Part shown: piece by piece, positions 9,682-21,012 of the stretch
How the letters are laid out: each line of letters opens with the position of its first letter
How positions within the stretch are numbered: position 1 is the stretch's first letter
DNA from: Stramonita haemastoma
Taxonomy: Eukaryota; Mollusca; Gastropoda; Neogastropoda; Muricidae
Direction of reading: 5' to 3'
Assembly (NCBI GenBank): GCA_030674155.1
Contig: CM060328.1
Coordinates: 38,584,869-38,612,882 of the forward strand
DNA: 28,014 nucleotides
Program-made: the position numbers and the translations under genes
Notes under the pieces: model-generated
Seen by the model: the letters and a program-made list of their open reading frames with translations, nothing else
Databases searched by the model: none
Told to the model about the DNA's origin: nothing

Positions 9682-10316
9682 TTCTGGTTATGGTTGTTGT
9701 ATGTCTACATGTATGTATTTTTGCTTGCGCATCGTTCAGCTATTCTTGGAAGGGAGGGAGGGAGGGTGGGAGCTCTTACTATGCTTTGCCTGGGCTGGTA
9801 GGTAGTACGGGGAGCTAGCCAGCCAGCCAGCTCTCTGGGCCTAGCTCTTTTTGTGGGTAGCCTAGCAGTGATTGAGAGAAGCCAGGCACTGACGTCGAAA
9901 AGGCATGACTCATTGGCTGAGAATGTAGCACGCTTGTTGTTCTTCGTTTTCACTGTGCACGTGCTAGCCGTTCGTGATTCTCCTCGACGACGGCTATTTT
10001 GGTCTGGAGGGGGGACTATTTTTGAAACTAGATTGTTATCAGGGTTGTAGTAATCTTCCCTGGCCCTCACCCCCCACCCCCACCACCCCCCTTCCTTTTT
10101 TCTTTGCTTAGTTTTATGTTTATTTTGAGTTTGTTCCCTGTTTTAAGTTTGTTTTTGAGAGTTGAGTCAGCATTGCCTTGTTTAGGAAGTATGTAGGTCT
10201 ATTTGTAGATCTTAGAGTCCATATCCTTTCTTTTTTTCTTTTTTAAAGTCAGATGGCTTTGTGTTAGTAATTTATAGAGTGTATCCTGTTGAGAGTAAAC
10301 AATGAATATTCTCCTC

Positions 10317-10318
<2 letters not shown>

Positions 10319-10380
<62 letters not shown>

Positions 10381-10463
10381 ATATAGATTCATTCACATAC
10401 ACATACACACACACACTCAAACATACACGCACGCACGCACGCACGTACGCTCGCACGCACGCA

Positions 10464-10505
<42 letters not shown>

Positions 10506-10527
10506 ACACACACACACAACACACACT
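10319..10527 (+). repeat. (CT)n followed by CA / GCAC arrays
   Basis: CT array 10319-10378, then a CA array grading into GCAC repeats (10427-10465) and pure CA to 10527. It is an example of the CT-to-CA compound type that recurs elsewhere in the window. Confidence 0.93.
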
Positions 10528-10706
10528 GAGTGGTAATCTAGTCACTAAACAGTAATACAGATGCGTAACCAATAAAGGTGATATATCTTTACTTAGTTTA
10601 TATATAACTTAGGATATAGTCAAGGAGATTAATATTTTTCCTATAAATGTTTACTTCCCAGAATGACTTTATTTTCCAAGTTCCATGATCATAATAATCA
10701 ATGCTG

Positions 10707-10709
<3 letters not shown>

Positions 10710-10781
<72 letters not shown>

Positions 10782-10892
10782 CGTGCGTGCGTACACTCAT
10801 GGTGCATATGCACATGCGTGTCTGTGTGCGTGCCTATGTGTGTGTGCTTGTGTGTGTGTGTGTGTGTGGTGCGTGTGTCTGTGTGTGTGTAC
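10710..10892 (+). repeat. (TG)n and GCGT array upstream of tropomyosin exon 2
   Basis: A pure TG array (10710-10777), GCGT repeats (10778-10792) and degenerate TG to 10892. It ends about 24 bp before the exon 2 acceptor, so the polypyrimidine region of the acceptor is very short. Confidence 0.93.
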
Positions 10893-10916
10893 CTATCTGT
10901 CCTGAACTCGTAACAG

Positions 10917-11042
10917 CTGGAAGAGGATCTGAATGCCCTTCAGAAGAAATACTCCCAGCTTGAAAACGAATTCGACAGAGTCAACGAGGGTCTGTTGGAT
11001 GCTAACGCCAAACTAGAAGCACAAGACAAGAGAGTGACCGAG
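10917..11042 (+). CDS. Tropomyosin, second coding exon
   Basis: Follows acceptor ACAG (10913-10916) in phase 0 and encodes 42 residues beginning [20 protein letters not shown] and ending [11 protein letters not shown]. It corresponds to residues 39-80 of tropomyosin, the same boundaries as exon 2 of long isoforms in other animals. Its [17 protein letters not shown] and [10 protein letters not shown] blocks match molluscan tropomyosins. The heptad is kept: L43, L46, Y50, L53, F57, V60, L64, A67, L71 and V78 fall at a or d positions. The donor is GTGAGC (11043-11048), also phase 0. The next exon would be expected to encode a block of roughly 45 residues containing a NRRIQLLEEDL-like motif; I cannot find it before the assembly gap. 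Confidence 0.96.
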
Positions 11043-11156
11043 GTGAGCATTCCGGTTTTTTTTTCTTTCTTCTTCTCTTTTATCACTTTTCTTCTTCACG
11101 CTCTAAGCAGCTGCAGTATGGCTGGCACTGTTAATTTAGTGTGTTTGTGTTGTCGG

Positions 11157-11236
11157 GTCGCAGCTCAGTTTTTTTGTGCTGTGTTGTGTTGTTGTTGTCG
11201 CAGCTCAGTTTTGTTGTCTGTCGTTCGTTTTGGGGC

Positions 11237-11301
<65 letters not shown>

Positions 11302-11543
11302 CAATCCACTATTCTATGTATGGCAGCGTCTCTGGCATTGTCAGAGTCGTTGTCATTTGGTTGCATTGTCGCAGCTCAGTTTTCTTGTTTATCTGTTGTT
11401 CGTTGGCTCGATTGATTGATTGATCGATCGATCGATTGATTGACTGATTGATTGGTTGATTGATTGATTGATTGATCGATTGATTGATTGGTTGATTGAT
11501 TGATTCATTCATTGGTCGATTGATTGATTGATCGATTGGTCAA
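11157..11543 (+). repeat. Duplicated module: TCGCAGCTCAGTTTT plus (ATTG)n arrays
   Basis: TCGCAGCTCAGTTTT or a close variant occurs near 11158, 11198 and 11369. The latter two copies are each followed by a TGTTCGTT-type stretch and a long GATT tetranucleotide array (11238-11302 and 11410-11543), then CAATC(C/T)AC. This indicates a segmental duplication of about 170 bp around an expandable ATTG repeat. The poly Asn-Gln-Ser-Ile open frames are artefacts. Confidence 0.88.
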
Positions 11544-11963
11544 TCTACACTGTACAGTGTGCTCTGACATTTCTCTGTGCAACTTCGTGTTCAAAGAGAA
11601 AGCAAAATCTCCTGGCAGAGTCGGTAGATATTGTTTAAAGTTGTCAGGATCTTTGTCACGATATGTCACCATCTCTGTAGAAGTCCTTTTCAATCAGTTC
11701 GGGGGTGTTTTTCTTTCTTTGGGTTTTTGTTTTGATTTGGTTTGGGTTTTTTGCTGTTTTGGGGCGTCAACGTCTACAAATGAGAAGAAACAAACAAATC
11801 AAATTTAACAGAAATTGATTTTGAAATGCTTCAAAGTTAGGAGAAAATTAAATTAACATCTCAGATTGGACGCTTTTGTCGAATCCAGTGTTTTGAATGC
11901 ATTGTTAGTTGCCGAAAGAAACCAGTATAGGTACATGGACAAAATCATGTGTTGTGTGCGAAG

Positions 11964-11974
11964 AGTGTGTGTGA

Positions 11975-12056
<82 letters not shown>

Positions 12057-12079
12057 TGTGGTGCGTGCGTGCGTGCGTG
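11964..12079 (+). repeat. (TG)n microsatellite ending in GCGT repeats
   Basis: Interrupted TG array with a terminal GCGTGCGTGCGT stretch (12062-12079). Confidence 0.94.
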
Positions 12080-12467
12080 TTAAGCAAGGGTAAAGGAGAT
12101 TAAATCTGACTATCAAATCCTCTATGACTTAGGAATGATCTTTCGTGTCTGATTTAGAAGAGAAATTCGTTTATGAATTAACAGAAGATGGTAATGGCCA
12201 GTGATCAGATTGATACTGATTGATTCTGCGGGATATTTTCCTTTCTCTAATTTCATACAGCGTTTGTTTTGTCTTGCTTTGGCTTGTGTTGTCAAACTTT
12301 TGGATGGAAGCGTTAACACTACGTAATACCACGGTTACACTGCTGCATTATGCAATGCGGATGAAGATGTTTGTATGCATGTTGTTGTCATGTTATTATG
12401 GCTTCTCTTTTGGTCATGTGGTTGTCTTTTCATGTGTTGATGTTGCTGATTTAACGTTTCACATGGC

Positions 12468-12470
<3 letters not shown>

Positions 12471-12538
<68 letters not shown>
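12471..12538 (+). repeat. (CT)n microsatellite
   Basis: Pure CT array; a 17-G run follows at about 12661-12677. Confidence 0.94.
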
Positions 12539-12541
<3 letters not shown>

Positions 12542-12800
12542 CCTCCCCTTACCAACCCCTTACCAACTCCTCTTCCCTCCCCCTCTTCCCCTGCCATCTT
12601 CCTCCATCTATTTCTCTACATAGGGCTTTTTTGTTTATTTTTGGTTGGGGGAGGGGATGGAGGGGGGGGGGGGGGGGTATCCAACTGCTGATCATGAGAA
12701 GTGTGTGCATTTTTTTTTTTTACTTATTCAGTATCAGAATTTTATTTAGTCTTGGTCAAAATTGAAAAATCAATGGTGTGCGTGTGAAAATCAATGGTGC

Positions 12801-13105
<305 letters not shown>

Positions 13106-13480
13106 AGAAACAAAAATAATCATCTGTCTTGTGACTGAGATTGACCACTAAACGGTCAGAAAAAAAAAGCAGGTCTCTCTGGTAGTTCTAAAAGACAAAT
13201 GTGTCCTCCCCCCCCCCCCCCCCCCCCCCATAACATACACAGTTCGTTGTTGGAGAGCGAGATGTCAGAGATCTCAGCTTCTCCAGGTGCCAGCATATTG
13301 AGGGCGGCACCCATCTCCTCTACCTAGCTGCTTCACCTTCTCTGACCCTAAAGAGGGCAGGTACTCATTTACAGCTGGGTGAACTGGTAGTATCTGGGCT
13401 ATTTTTGTTGTTGTTGTTGTTGTCTTATGTTTGGGGGGTTTTTTTCGGAGGTAGGGGGTGGGGGCGGGGACATAATTTAA

Positions 13481-13680
13481 TGTGTGTGTGCGTATGCGTG
13501 TGTGCGCGCGTGCGTGCGTTTGCAGAACCTGTTGCTCCTGGTTGCAGGTGTGTGTGTGTGTATGTGTGTGTGCGTGCGTGCGTGCGTGCGTGCGTTCGTG
13601 TGTGTCTCTGTGTGCATGCGTGTGTGTGCGTACGGCGTGTGTGCGTACGTGCGCGTGCGCGCGTATGTGTGAGCGCGCAC
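13481..13680 (+). repeat. TG / GCGT / CG-rich alternating purine-pyrimidine repeats
   Basis: Two blocks (13481-13520 and 13549-13680) of TG mixed with GCGT and CGCG dinucleotides, separated by about 28 bp of unique sequence. A short CTG run lies downstream at 13796-13827. Confidence 0.92.
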
Positions 13681-14120
13681 ATACTGAGAGGGTACTTGTG
13701 GTAATGCGTTGGCATTCACGAAATGCCGTCAAAGAGCACTGCTACAGGCAGATGCACAGCTCAACTAGGAAGACGGCAGAACGCCTTTAAAAGAATGCTG
13801 CTGCTGCTGCTGCTGCTGTTGCTGCTCTGTTACGCAACGTCAGGTGCCCTACTTGAACGCTAAGAATGCGGTCACTGATTTGTATGGGTGGTTTTGTCAT
13901 TTACCGTTTTATATTGAGATCGGGTGGAGGGGGGGGTGGGGATTGAGGGGGTGTGCAGGGGAATTGGGGAAGAGGCAGGAAAGGGGTGGTGGGGCACTTG
14001 TTTGTTGTTGTTTTTTCGGGTTAGGATTTATCTTATAACTTCAAGGGGAATTTTTTTTTTTCAATTCCCCAGCCTTTTACAAAGCATCTTTCAGTGAAAC
14101 TGCAGGAAAAATCAGCTGAG

Positions 14121-14334
<214 letters not shown>

Positions 14335-14700
14335 CTATGTATGTGTGCGTGGTGCTACGTGTTGATGCATGTGTGCGTGTGCATACGTGTATGTATGCAT
14401 GTGCGTGAAGTGTGCATGCATGTAAGAGAGAGAAAATTCCCTTTGTGTCAATGATTATAATTTTTATTAGTTTATTTCGTAATTCTAGGCTTGTATGTTT
14501 GTCTATTTTATGTTTTTGTATGTTTGTTGGTTGTTTGGTGGGTTTATTTTTGTTTTGTTTTTAATATGTTCAATTGTTTAAAGAGAAAGAGAAAATGCGT
14601 AGAGCTTCATATTCACTTGTTGATATACATAACGTTTATTTTAGATGTGTGTTTATATTTCTGTTGTGAACACAATCATTCTCAAAAAAATCATTATTCA

Positions 14701-14701
<1 letters not shown>

Positions 14702-14774
<73 letters not shown>

Positions 14775-14775
14775 T

Positions 14776-14836
<61 letters not shown>

Positions 14837-14923
14837 ACACACACACACACAACACACACACAAACGCACTACGCACGACGCACAACACGCACATACGCAC
14901 GCACGCACAAGCAAGCAAGCGCG

Positions 14924-14961
<38 letters not shown>

Positions 14962-14964
14962 AAC
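14702..14964 (+). repeat. Compound (CT)n - (CA)n microsatellite
   Basis: CT array 14702-14772, then CA array 14777-14862, degenerate CA/GCAC sequence, and CA again 14929-14960. CAT/TCG trinucleotides follow (14986-15056). Confidence 0.95.
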
Positions 14965-15394
14965 ACACACTGTTGTTAAAATCTTAATCATCATCACCAT
15001 TCATCATCATCATCATCATTATCATCATATCAACGTCGTCGTCGTCATCGTCGTCAGTATTGTTGCTGACGTTCCCCAGTCACTTACACATGCACCCTGA
15101 GAATCAGTCGCCCAGACTATGCGTTCTACCGCCTATGTCACCCCTGGAAATCACTGCGATACCGTAAGTACACACTGTATTACAAAATTGTATGAATGGC
15201 AGTTTTTTAAATTATCATTTTGTACTTAATCATAAAGGCCGTCTTACCGAGATTGTTTATCAAAGTCCCAGCGGAGCTATTCGATATATGGATTTTATCA
15301 ACGATCCACAGCTACTACCGGGTAATTCTGTCTACAGTGTATGAATTTTGGAATATCAAATTCATTGTTTCATCTGTATATGATGAGAACACAG

Positions 15395-15437
15395 TTGTTG
15401 TCTTCAATTTAACATCTGTTCACTCTCAGTGGTAATA
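15395..15437 (+). repeat. Dispersed repeat fragment A (copy 1)
   Basis: Contains GTTGTTGTCTTCAATTTAAC followed by ATCTGTTCACT and a CTCAGTGGTAAT stretch. The core is shared with 16083-16135 on the same strand and with 26662-26704 on the opposite strand. It resembles a sequence I recall as frequent in gastropod genomic DNA. Confidence 0.65.
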
Positions 15438-15868
15438 GGTTGATATGTCAGGAGTGTGTCTTTAAAAAGACGATTCTATAAAACTGAAGGTAAAATATTT
15501 TAAAATATGACTACAGTATAAAGGGGTAAAAAGACTTTACAACCCTGCTTATGTTGAATAACCTTTCTCACTTGAAACTGCCTTTTATCAGGGTTTTCCT
15601 GAATAAGGGAGACTATCCAGGTGTGATTAACTGTAAAAACAGACTAGCGAGAGTCGTTTCCCTTTGCCTGTTGGCTCGAAGAGGATTGTGAATTGAATTG
15701 GAACCCCCTGTTTACAGTCTTATCAGTGGTACACAACAAAATACTAATAAATTTTCGGAACAAACAAAGTAAACGCTCAATCATATGGACAATTTTTCTG
15801 GCTGACTGCAATTTACATCATTTAATGTTTGTTGGATTTAAATCTTATTTCACACACAGGACATCAGA

Positions 15869-15936
15869 ACACACACACAACACACACAACACACACACAC
15901 ACACACACAACACACACACACCACACACAAACACAC

Positions 15937-15971
<35 letters not shown>
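15869..15971 (+). repeat. (CA)n microsatellite
   Basis: Interrupted CA array between the two forward copies of dispersed repeat A. Confidence 0.94.
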
Positions 15972-15974
<3 letters not shown>

Positions 15975-16082
15975 TGTATACCGAACTTGGGGTACATACA
16001 TTTTACCGTGTACCTCTTTTGTTTGTTTTGCTTTTTTAATTGTTTGTAGATTCTTGTTGTTGCTGTTGTGTGTTTTCATCAT

Positions 16083-16135
16083 GGTTGTGGTCTTCAATTT
16101 AGCATCTGTCTCCTAGCCTATTAGTGATATTAGAC
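16083..16135 (+). repeat. Dispersed repeat fragment A (copy 2)
   Basis: GGTTGTGGTCTTCAATTTAG followed by CATCTGTCTCC and TTAGTGATATTAGAC. It is longer at its 3' side than copy 1, and a 17-G run lies shortly downstream (about 16171-16187). Confidence 0.65.
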
Positions 16136-16796
16136 AAGTAGGGGGTCCTGTTATTCTTTTTTTTCAAAGTGGGGGGGGGGGGGGGCGGCGTGTTAGGGGA
16201 TTTTTTCCCCTTCTTTAGTCAGAAGGATGGGTTTGGTGTCTTTGAATGAATTCTTTGTCCATAACAAGATTAATGGAACAGATGAAAAAATTTACAAAAC
16301 TGCATACACACAAGGAGTGGATGTAAAAAAAAATAATAATAAATTTAAAAAAATTAAACACGAATGCTTTTTCCATTATTCTCAAAATATAAGAATAAAA
16401 CAAATAAATAAATAAATAAATAAATAATAAATAAATAAATAAATAAGACGTTCCAACTGCACAAACTTGAATCCAAACGGGCATTATTTTTAAACTTCAA
16501 AGCACTTAATTTACTATCAACAACACATGACAACAGGACCCAAAATGATGGCAGTAAAAAGATACTACATGAATAAAAACTCAATCGGGACTGTGGACGT
16601 AGAACGAGAGCACTCCTTAATTTCTCTTGAAAAATATGTTGTTTTTACCATTTGCACTCTCACAAAGATGATAGGAATTGTCAGATTTGGAATCATTGTC
16701 TTAAGATACGCATTCTGCATCACACCTGGTGAAGGAAAGAAGAATGCTTTTTCCCACTTGAAGTTCAGTATCCGTGGAGTCTGTCCTCTTTACGAC

Positions 16797-16880
16797 AATA
16801 ATAATAATGATGATCATAAATGGATTTTATATAGCGCTATATATTGTTAAAAACAAATCAAAGCACTTGCATTCAACCTA
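16797..16880 (+). repeat. Dispersed repeat fragment B (copy 1), AAT-rich head plus ATATAGCGCT core
   Basis: AATAATAATAATGATGATCA, then AAATGGATTTTATATAGCGC, then an ACAAATCAAAGCACTTGCAT block. A related copy is at 20285-20368. The 107-codon open frame reading into it (16527-16850) has no recognisable domain and is not annotated as a gene. Confidence 0.7.
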
Positions 16881-16963
16881 GTCTTCTTACACATGCAACC
16901 AATGACAATTGATGGTTTTAACAAATTGAAATTCAATAACCATTTACTTCACTTTCGCGCGCG

Positions 16964-16999
16964 GCGTGTGTGTGTGTGTGTTGTGTGTGTTGTGTGTGT

Positions 17000-17031
<32 letters not shown>

Positions 17032-17040
17032 AGTCTGTTT
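16964..17040 (+). repeat. (TG)n followed by (TCTG)n
   Basis: TG array with TTG interruptions, then TCTG tetranucleotides to 17040. TGGA repeats lie at 17151-17170. Confidence 0.93.
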
Positions 17041-17174
17041 CTCTGTTTGTTGCAGTCAGTATGTCTATGAATCATGCATGTTGACAGATTCCCAGTGACG
17101 ACTCAGCTTAAAATCGATAGTGGTAACAGTAGTTAAAACTTTGTTGTTGGATGGATGGATGGATGGATGGAGAA

Positions 17175-17352
17175 GTTAAAGTGACCTTATGTTTGCTATT
17201 CTGTGTATGTTAAAGTAACCTTATGTTTGTTATTGTATGTTAAAGTGGCCTTATGTATGTTATTGTATGTATGTTAAAGTGGCCTTATGTTTGTTATTGT
17301 ATTATGTTAAAGTGGGTTATGTTTGTTATTGTGTGTATGTTAAAGTGGCCTT
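17175..17352 (+). repeat. Minisatellite, six copies of a 30-34 bp unit
   Basis: Units start at GTTAAAGT: 17175, 17209, 17239, 17273, 17306 and 17339. The consensus runs GTTAAAGTGGCCTTATGTTT followed by GTTATTGTATGTAT. Units vary by small deletions, and the last is cut short by TATAAATAAAG. Confidence 0.93.
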
Positions 17353-17430
17353 ATATAAATAAAGCATATCACCAGGATAAGGATGGTTAGTTAATGTAAG
17401 TGGGTGTAAAAAGTGATGCGTGCGCGCGCG

Positions 17431-17432
<2 letters not shown>

Positions 17433-17507
<75 letters not shown>

Positions 17508-17508
17508 G

Positions 17509-17547
<39 letters not shown>
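17433..17547 (+). repeat. (TG)n followed by (TCTG)n
   Basis: TG array 17433-17508 passing directly into TCTG tetranucleotides 17509-17547, the same order as at 16964 and 19585. Confidence 0.95.
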
Positions 17548-18328
17548 GTCTATGACTCTGTTCCTGTCTGTCTGTGTCTCAGGGCATCTATGTCTATTTA
17601 TCTGCGCGAGTGCGTGGCATGCATGCATTTACACGTTACCCGACTCCAACAAAAGACACATAGTATTTATTCCTTCTGTGATTTAGACAAATGTTCTCTG
17701 TATACAGTACACGCCCATTCTGTTTTGGCAAGGCTGGGGGGATAAGAGTGGGCGTACAGCAACAGACCCTGGTTATTAATCAGCCACCACGCTGAGAACA
17801 GTCACTGACAAATCGTGACCCTGAGATAGAACAAAAAGGGGCGGAGGCGGCTAAAGATACAGACATTTTTTGCGTGTATGTAGCGCTTAGTAGATGGTAC
17901 TAATAAGACTTGCGAAACGAAACAGCAAAACTGAAAACAGCGAAGATACAGCAAGCCCCACACACCGTTAGCTATAGCAGTTTAAGAACTTTTTTTTTTT
18001 ATGTGACGTTGTGTTGCAGCGATTGTCTACAAGATGTGACGTTAGGAATGATTATAAGTAATGTATCTCTCCCAATCCATTTCGATGTTGACGAGGTGAC
18101 AACCCTGATAAGGCCTCTATGGTTTGTAAGGCTAGAAACAATTTGATTGGATAACGATATGGAAGCAGTTCAATGTCACCTAAGAGATGTCTTGTTATCT
18201 CATTTCATCCATATAGTTGGAAAACGTTCGAAGGTTGAGTTTTCTTTAACAAACTATCCTTTAAAAAAATATTTAGAAAATAATCATGTTGAATAAATAA
18301 AAACAACAATAAGAAGAGAAGAAGAGGG

Positions 18329-18340
18329 ATGATGATGATG

Positions 18341-18386
<46 letters not shown>

Positions 18387-18415
18387 GAGGAAAAAAAAAA
18401 AAAGAAGAAGAAGAA
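18329..18415 (+). repeat. (GAT)n and GAA-rich purine run
   Basis: GAT array 18329-18384, then A-rich and GAA repeats to 18415. The poly-Met and poly-Ser frames are artefacts. Confidence 0.93.
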
Positions 18416-18760
18416 TGTATACATTTGTTGAAGAAACAGGGAAAGAGAGAAGAAGAAAAAAAAAACCGAGTGTGACAAATTCGTTACTGCAGGTGCAAGT
18501 CATTGAGGAAGCTGAAGAGAAACGGATGGTGATGGAGCGCTTTGAACCACAAACACCCAGTCTCATTTGAGGGGCGGAGGAGAAGGGGGGTGAGAGATGA
18601 GGGGAGAGTTAATGGGATTGGGGGGGGGGGTGGGGAGGTTGGGATTCGGCAGACGGGTTGTTTTTGTTTTCGTTTGAGATAGAAATGGCGCGTGACATGC
18701 TGACGATGTAACGCGTGACGGAAAGGGGCAGAGATCAAAGTGAAAAGGATTTGAAGTGGG

Positions 18761-18762
<2 letters not shown>

Positions 18763-18810
<48 letters not shown>

Positions 18811-18859
18811 TCGCGCGCGTGCGTGCGTGTGTGCGTGCGCACGCATTACACAAACTTAC

Positions 18860-18920
<61 letters not shown>
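18763..18920 (+). repeat. (CA)n, GCGT block, (CA)n
   Basis: Two CA arrays (18763-18806 and 18859-18920) flank a GCGT/CGCG alternating block (18812-18845). Confidence 0.94.
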
Positions 18921-19106
18921 GTTTAAAGTTCAAAATTTAGATCTAATTCCTTTCACCCCTTTTGGGGTATGGAGGATTTAGATTACAAACGAATTCAACA
19001 GGAGAATAAATAAACCTAACAGCAATGCACCCAAACATAATATTAATACTTACAAGAACTGAAAAGGCAAGTGTTGATCGCAAAATGATAAACAATATTA
19101 AAGATC

Positions 19107-19144
<38 letters not shown>

Positions 19145-19150
19145 ACACCA

Positions 19151-19186
<36 letters not shown>

Positions 19187-19322
19187 CCGCACGCACGCAC
19201 ACACACACACACACACACACACAAGTATTGTCTTATTAATGTAAAAAAAATAATATATATACATATACATATACATATATATATATATATATATATAATT
19301 ATATATAAAAATAATATATATA
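19107..19322 (+). repeat. (CA)n, (GCAC)n, (CA)n and AT-rich (TA)n
   Basis: CA 19107-19148, GCAC 19150-19199, CA 19200-19222, then after a short spacer TA-rich repeats 19252-19322. Confidence 0.93.
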
Positions 19323-19583
19323 AAAAAATAAAAGAGAGATTAAGAAGCAGAGATTTAGGCCATAGATATTTTGGCTGTTCGTTATATTATCTATTTTTCT
19401 TCTCAGACATTCAGTCTAAGCACTGATGACGACGATGATTATGTGTATGATAATAGGGGTCAGTGACCTCCCAATGTCTTAGACGTGACCTGCGGCCGTT
19501 TTCAAAGATTATGTATGATCAGTTTAATACTGTGCCATAACAATTGACTAGTATAGTCTACATTTGTGTATTCAGTCTGACTG

Positions 19584-19584
<1 letters not shown>

Positions 19585-19667
<83 letters not shown>

Positions 19668-19675
19668 TATGTATG

Positions 19676-19707
<32 letters not shown>

Positions 19708-19744
19708 TGTATGTATGTATGTATGTATGTATGTATGTATGTAT
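19585..19744 (+). repeat. (TG)n - (TCTG)n - (TATG)n compound microsatellite
   Basis: TG 19585-19637, TCTG 19638-19668, TATG 19670-19744, three related repeat units in immediate succession. Confidence 0.95.
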
Positions 19745-20115
19745 CTTGTATCTCTGTCTCTCTGTTCTCTGTCTCTCAGCCTATTTGTCGTCTAACTTCT
19801 GTGATGTTCCTGTCCTGCTGTTCCCACGGTGCTCATTTCGAACTCTCCTCCCCAGTCATACCCAGGCTCGTTATGTTGCATCCTCATGGTCAGGAATCCA
19901 CACAGAGAACTTATCAAATCTTAGACCGCCATGGGGCCACCAGCCAGAGGAGTCTGACTTGTTACTTTTCCCTTACGTCGCTGAGAAGTTAAGAAAAGTT
20001 CTACTGTTATATTTTCAGGTAGCTGTGTTTTTAACAAGCAGAATCTTGCTGCAGCCAGCTGCTTGCTGGTTGCATGCTAGGTATGATCCGTGTCATCCAG
20101 CCCCTGCCACTAGGC

Positions 20116-20116
<1 letters not shown>

Positions 20117-20160
<44 letters not shown>

Positions 20161-20231
20161 TAATAATAATGAAAAAAATAATAATAATAATAATAATAAT
20201 TAATAATAATAATAGATGATAATGATAATAT

Positions 20232-20302
<71 letters not shown>

Positions 20303-20304
20303 AA
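20117..20304 (+). repeat. (AAT)n microsatellite
   Basis: Long imperfect ATA/AAT array ending in AAAT repeats, leading directly into dispersed repeat B copy 2. Confidence 0.94.
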
Positions 20305-20368
20305 TGGATTTTTTTTTAGAGAGCTGAATTTTGTAAAGCAAACAAATCAAAGCCCTTGCATGGATGGC
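20285..20368 (+). repeat. Dispersed repeat fragment B (copy 2)
   Basis: AAATAAATAAATGGATTTTT, then AGAGAGCTGAATTTTGTAAAG, matching copy 1 at 16797-16880 in order and spacing. It ends with ACAAATCAAAGCCCTTGCAT. Confidence 0.7.
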
Positions 20369-20414
20369 TGCAGCCTGCCCTTTATGCGATAGATGAATGG
20401 GTTTTTGACGTGTT

Positions 20415-20514
20415 NNNNNNNNNNNNNNNNNNNNNNNNNNNNNNNNNNNNNNNNNNNNNNNNNNNNNNNNNNNNNNNNNNNNNNNNNNNNNNNNNNNNNN
20501 NNNNNNNNNNNNNN
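20415..20514. other. Assembly gap (100 N)
   Basis: Exactly 100 N, the usual placeholder for a gap of unknown length between joined contigs. Order and orientation across it rest on scaffolding and cannot be judged here. Confidence 0.98.
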
Positions 20515-20515
20515 A

Positions 20516-21012
20516 GGCAGCAAGAAAGTGAAGAAGAAGAAAGTGAAATCTAAGTCAAAAGAGAACTCGCCCAGTCAGTAGACGGCGATGGTGATGCTAA
20601 TGCCGAAACTACGCAGATCGGTGATTCCGGTGCCAGCAAAGAGCGCCGAAGCAACGGCAAAAGCAAGTCGTCCAAAGGCGAGAAAAAATCTCGGACTCTA
20701 AGTCGACGCCCCGAACCCGAGGGGGGTAATTCCAGTGTTGCAGGTGTGAGTGGCAGTGTCAGTGACTATGACCGAATTATCAACGGCAACGAGCCGTTAT
20801 TTTCTGACTTGGACAATTCGGGGGATGAAAGCATCTCCCTCCCCCCTCCCCGACCCTACCGAAACTCCAGACTCCGAGCAGGAGCAGGGGGAGGAGGAGG
20901 GATGGCGGGGATCTTTATCCCCTGCTCCCAGCTAGGGTTCAATTCCAACACCATGATCAAATACGCCATCATAGGCACCGAACTGCAGAACATTTTCCAA
21001 GTGTCCAATCGG
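20516..21012 (+). pseudogene. Partial coding exon of an unrecognised protein, apparently frameshifted
   Basis: Directly after the gap one frame encodes a Lys/Ser-rich peptide, GSKKVKKKKVKSKSKENSPS, ending at TAG 20579-20581. An overlapping frame, open from 20554, encodes DGDGDANAET, then SKERRSNGKSKSSKGEKKSR, then SVSDYDRIINGNEPLFSDLD, a Pro/Arg and Gly-rich linker, and IFIPCSQLGFNSNT followed by MIKYAIIGTELQNIFQVSNR. The composition is protein-like: acidic, Ser-rich and basic disordered segments lead into a more hydrophobic, folded-looking end. CGG|GTCAGT at 21012/21013 is a plausible donor, after which the sequence turns T- and C-rich like an intron. Continuity between the two frames would require a small indel near CCAGTCAGTAG (20571-20581). 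This may be an assembly error at a contig end rather than a true mutation. I do not recognise the protein. Confidence 0.6.

Noticed and set aside
16527..16850. 107-codon + strand frame
   Set aside because: Runs into dispersed repeat B and has no domain-like pattern.
19584..20219. 211-codon + strand frame
   Set aside because: Begins and ends in microsatellites; the central part has no recognisable motif.
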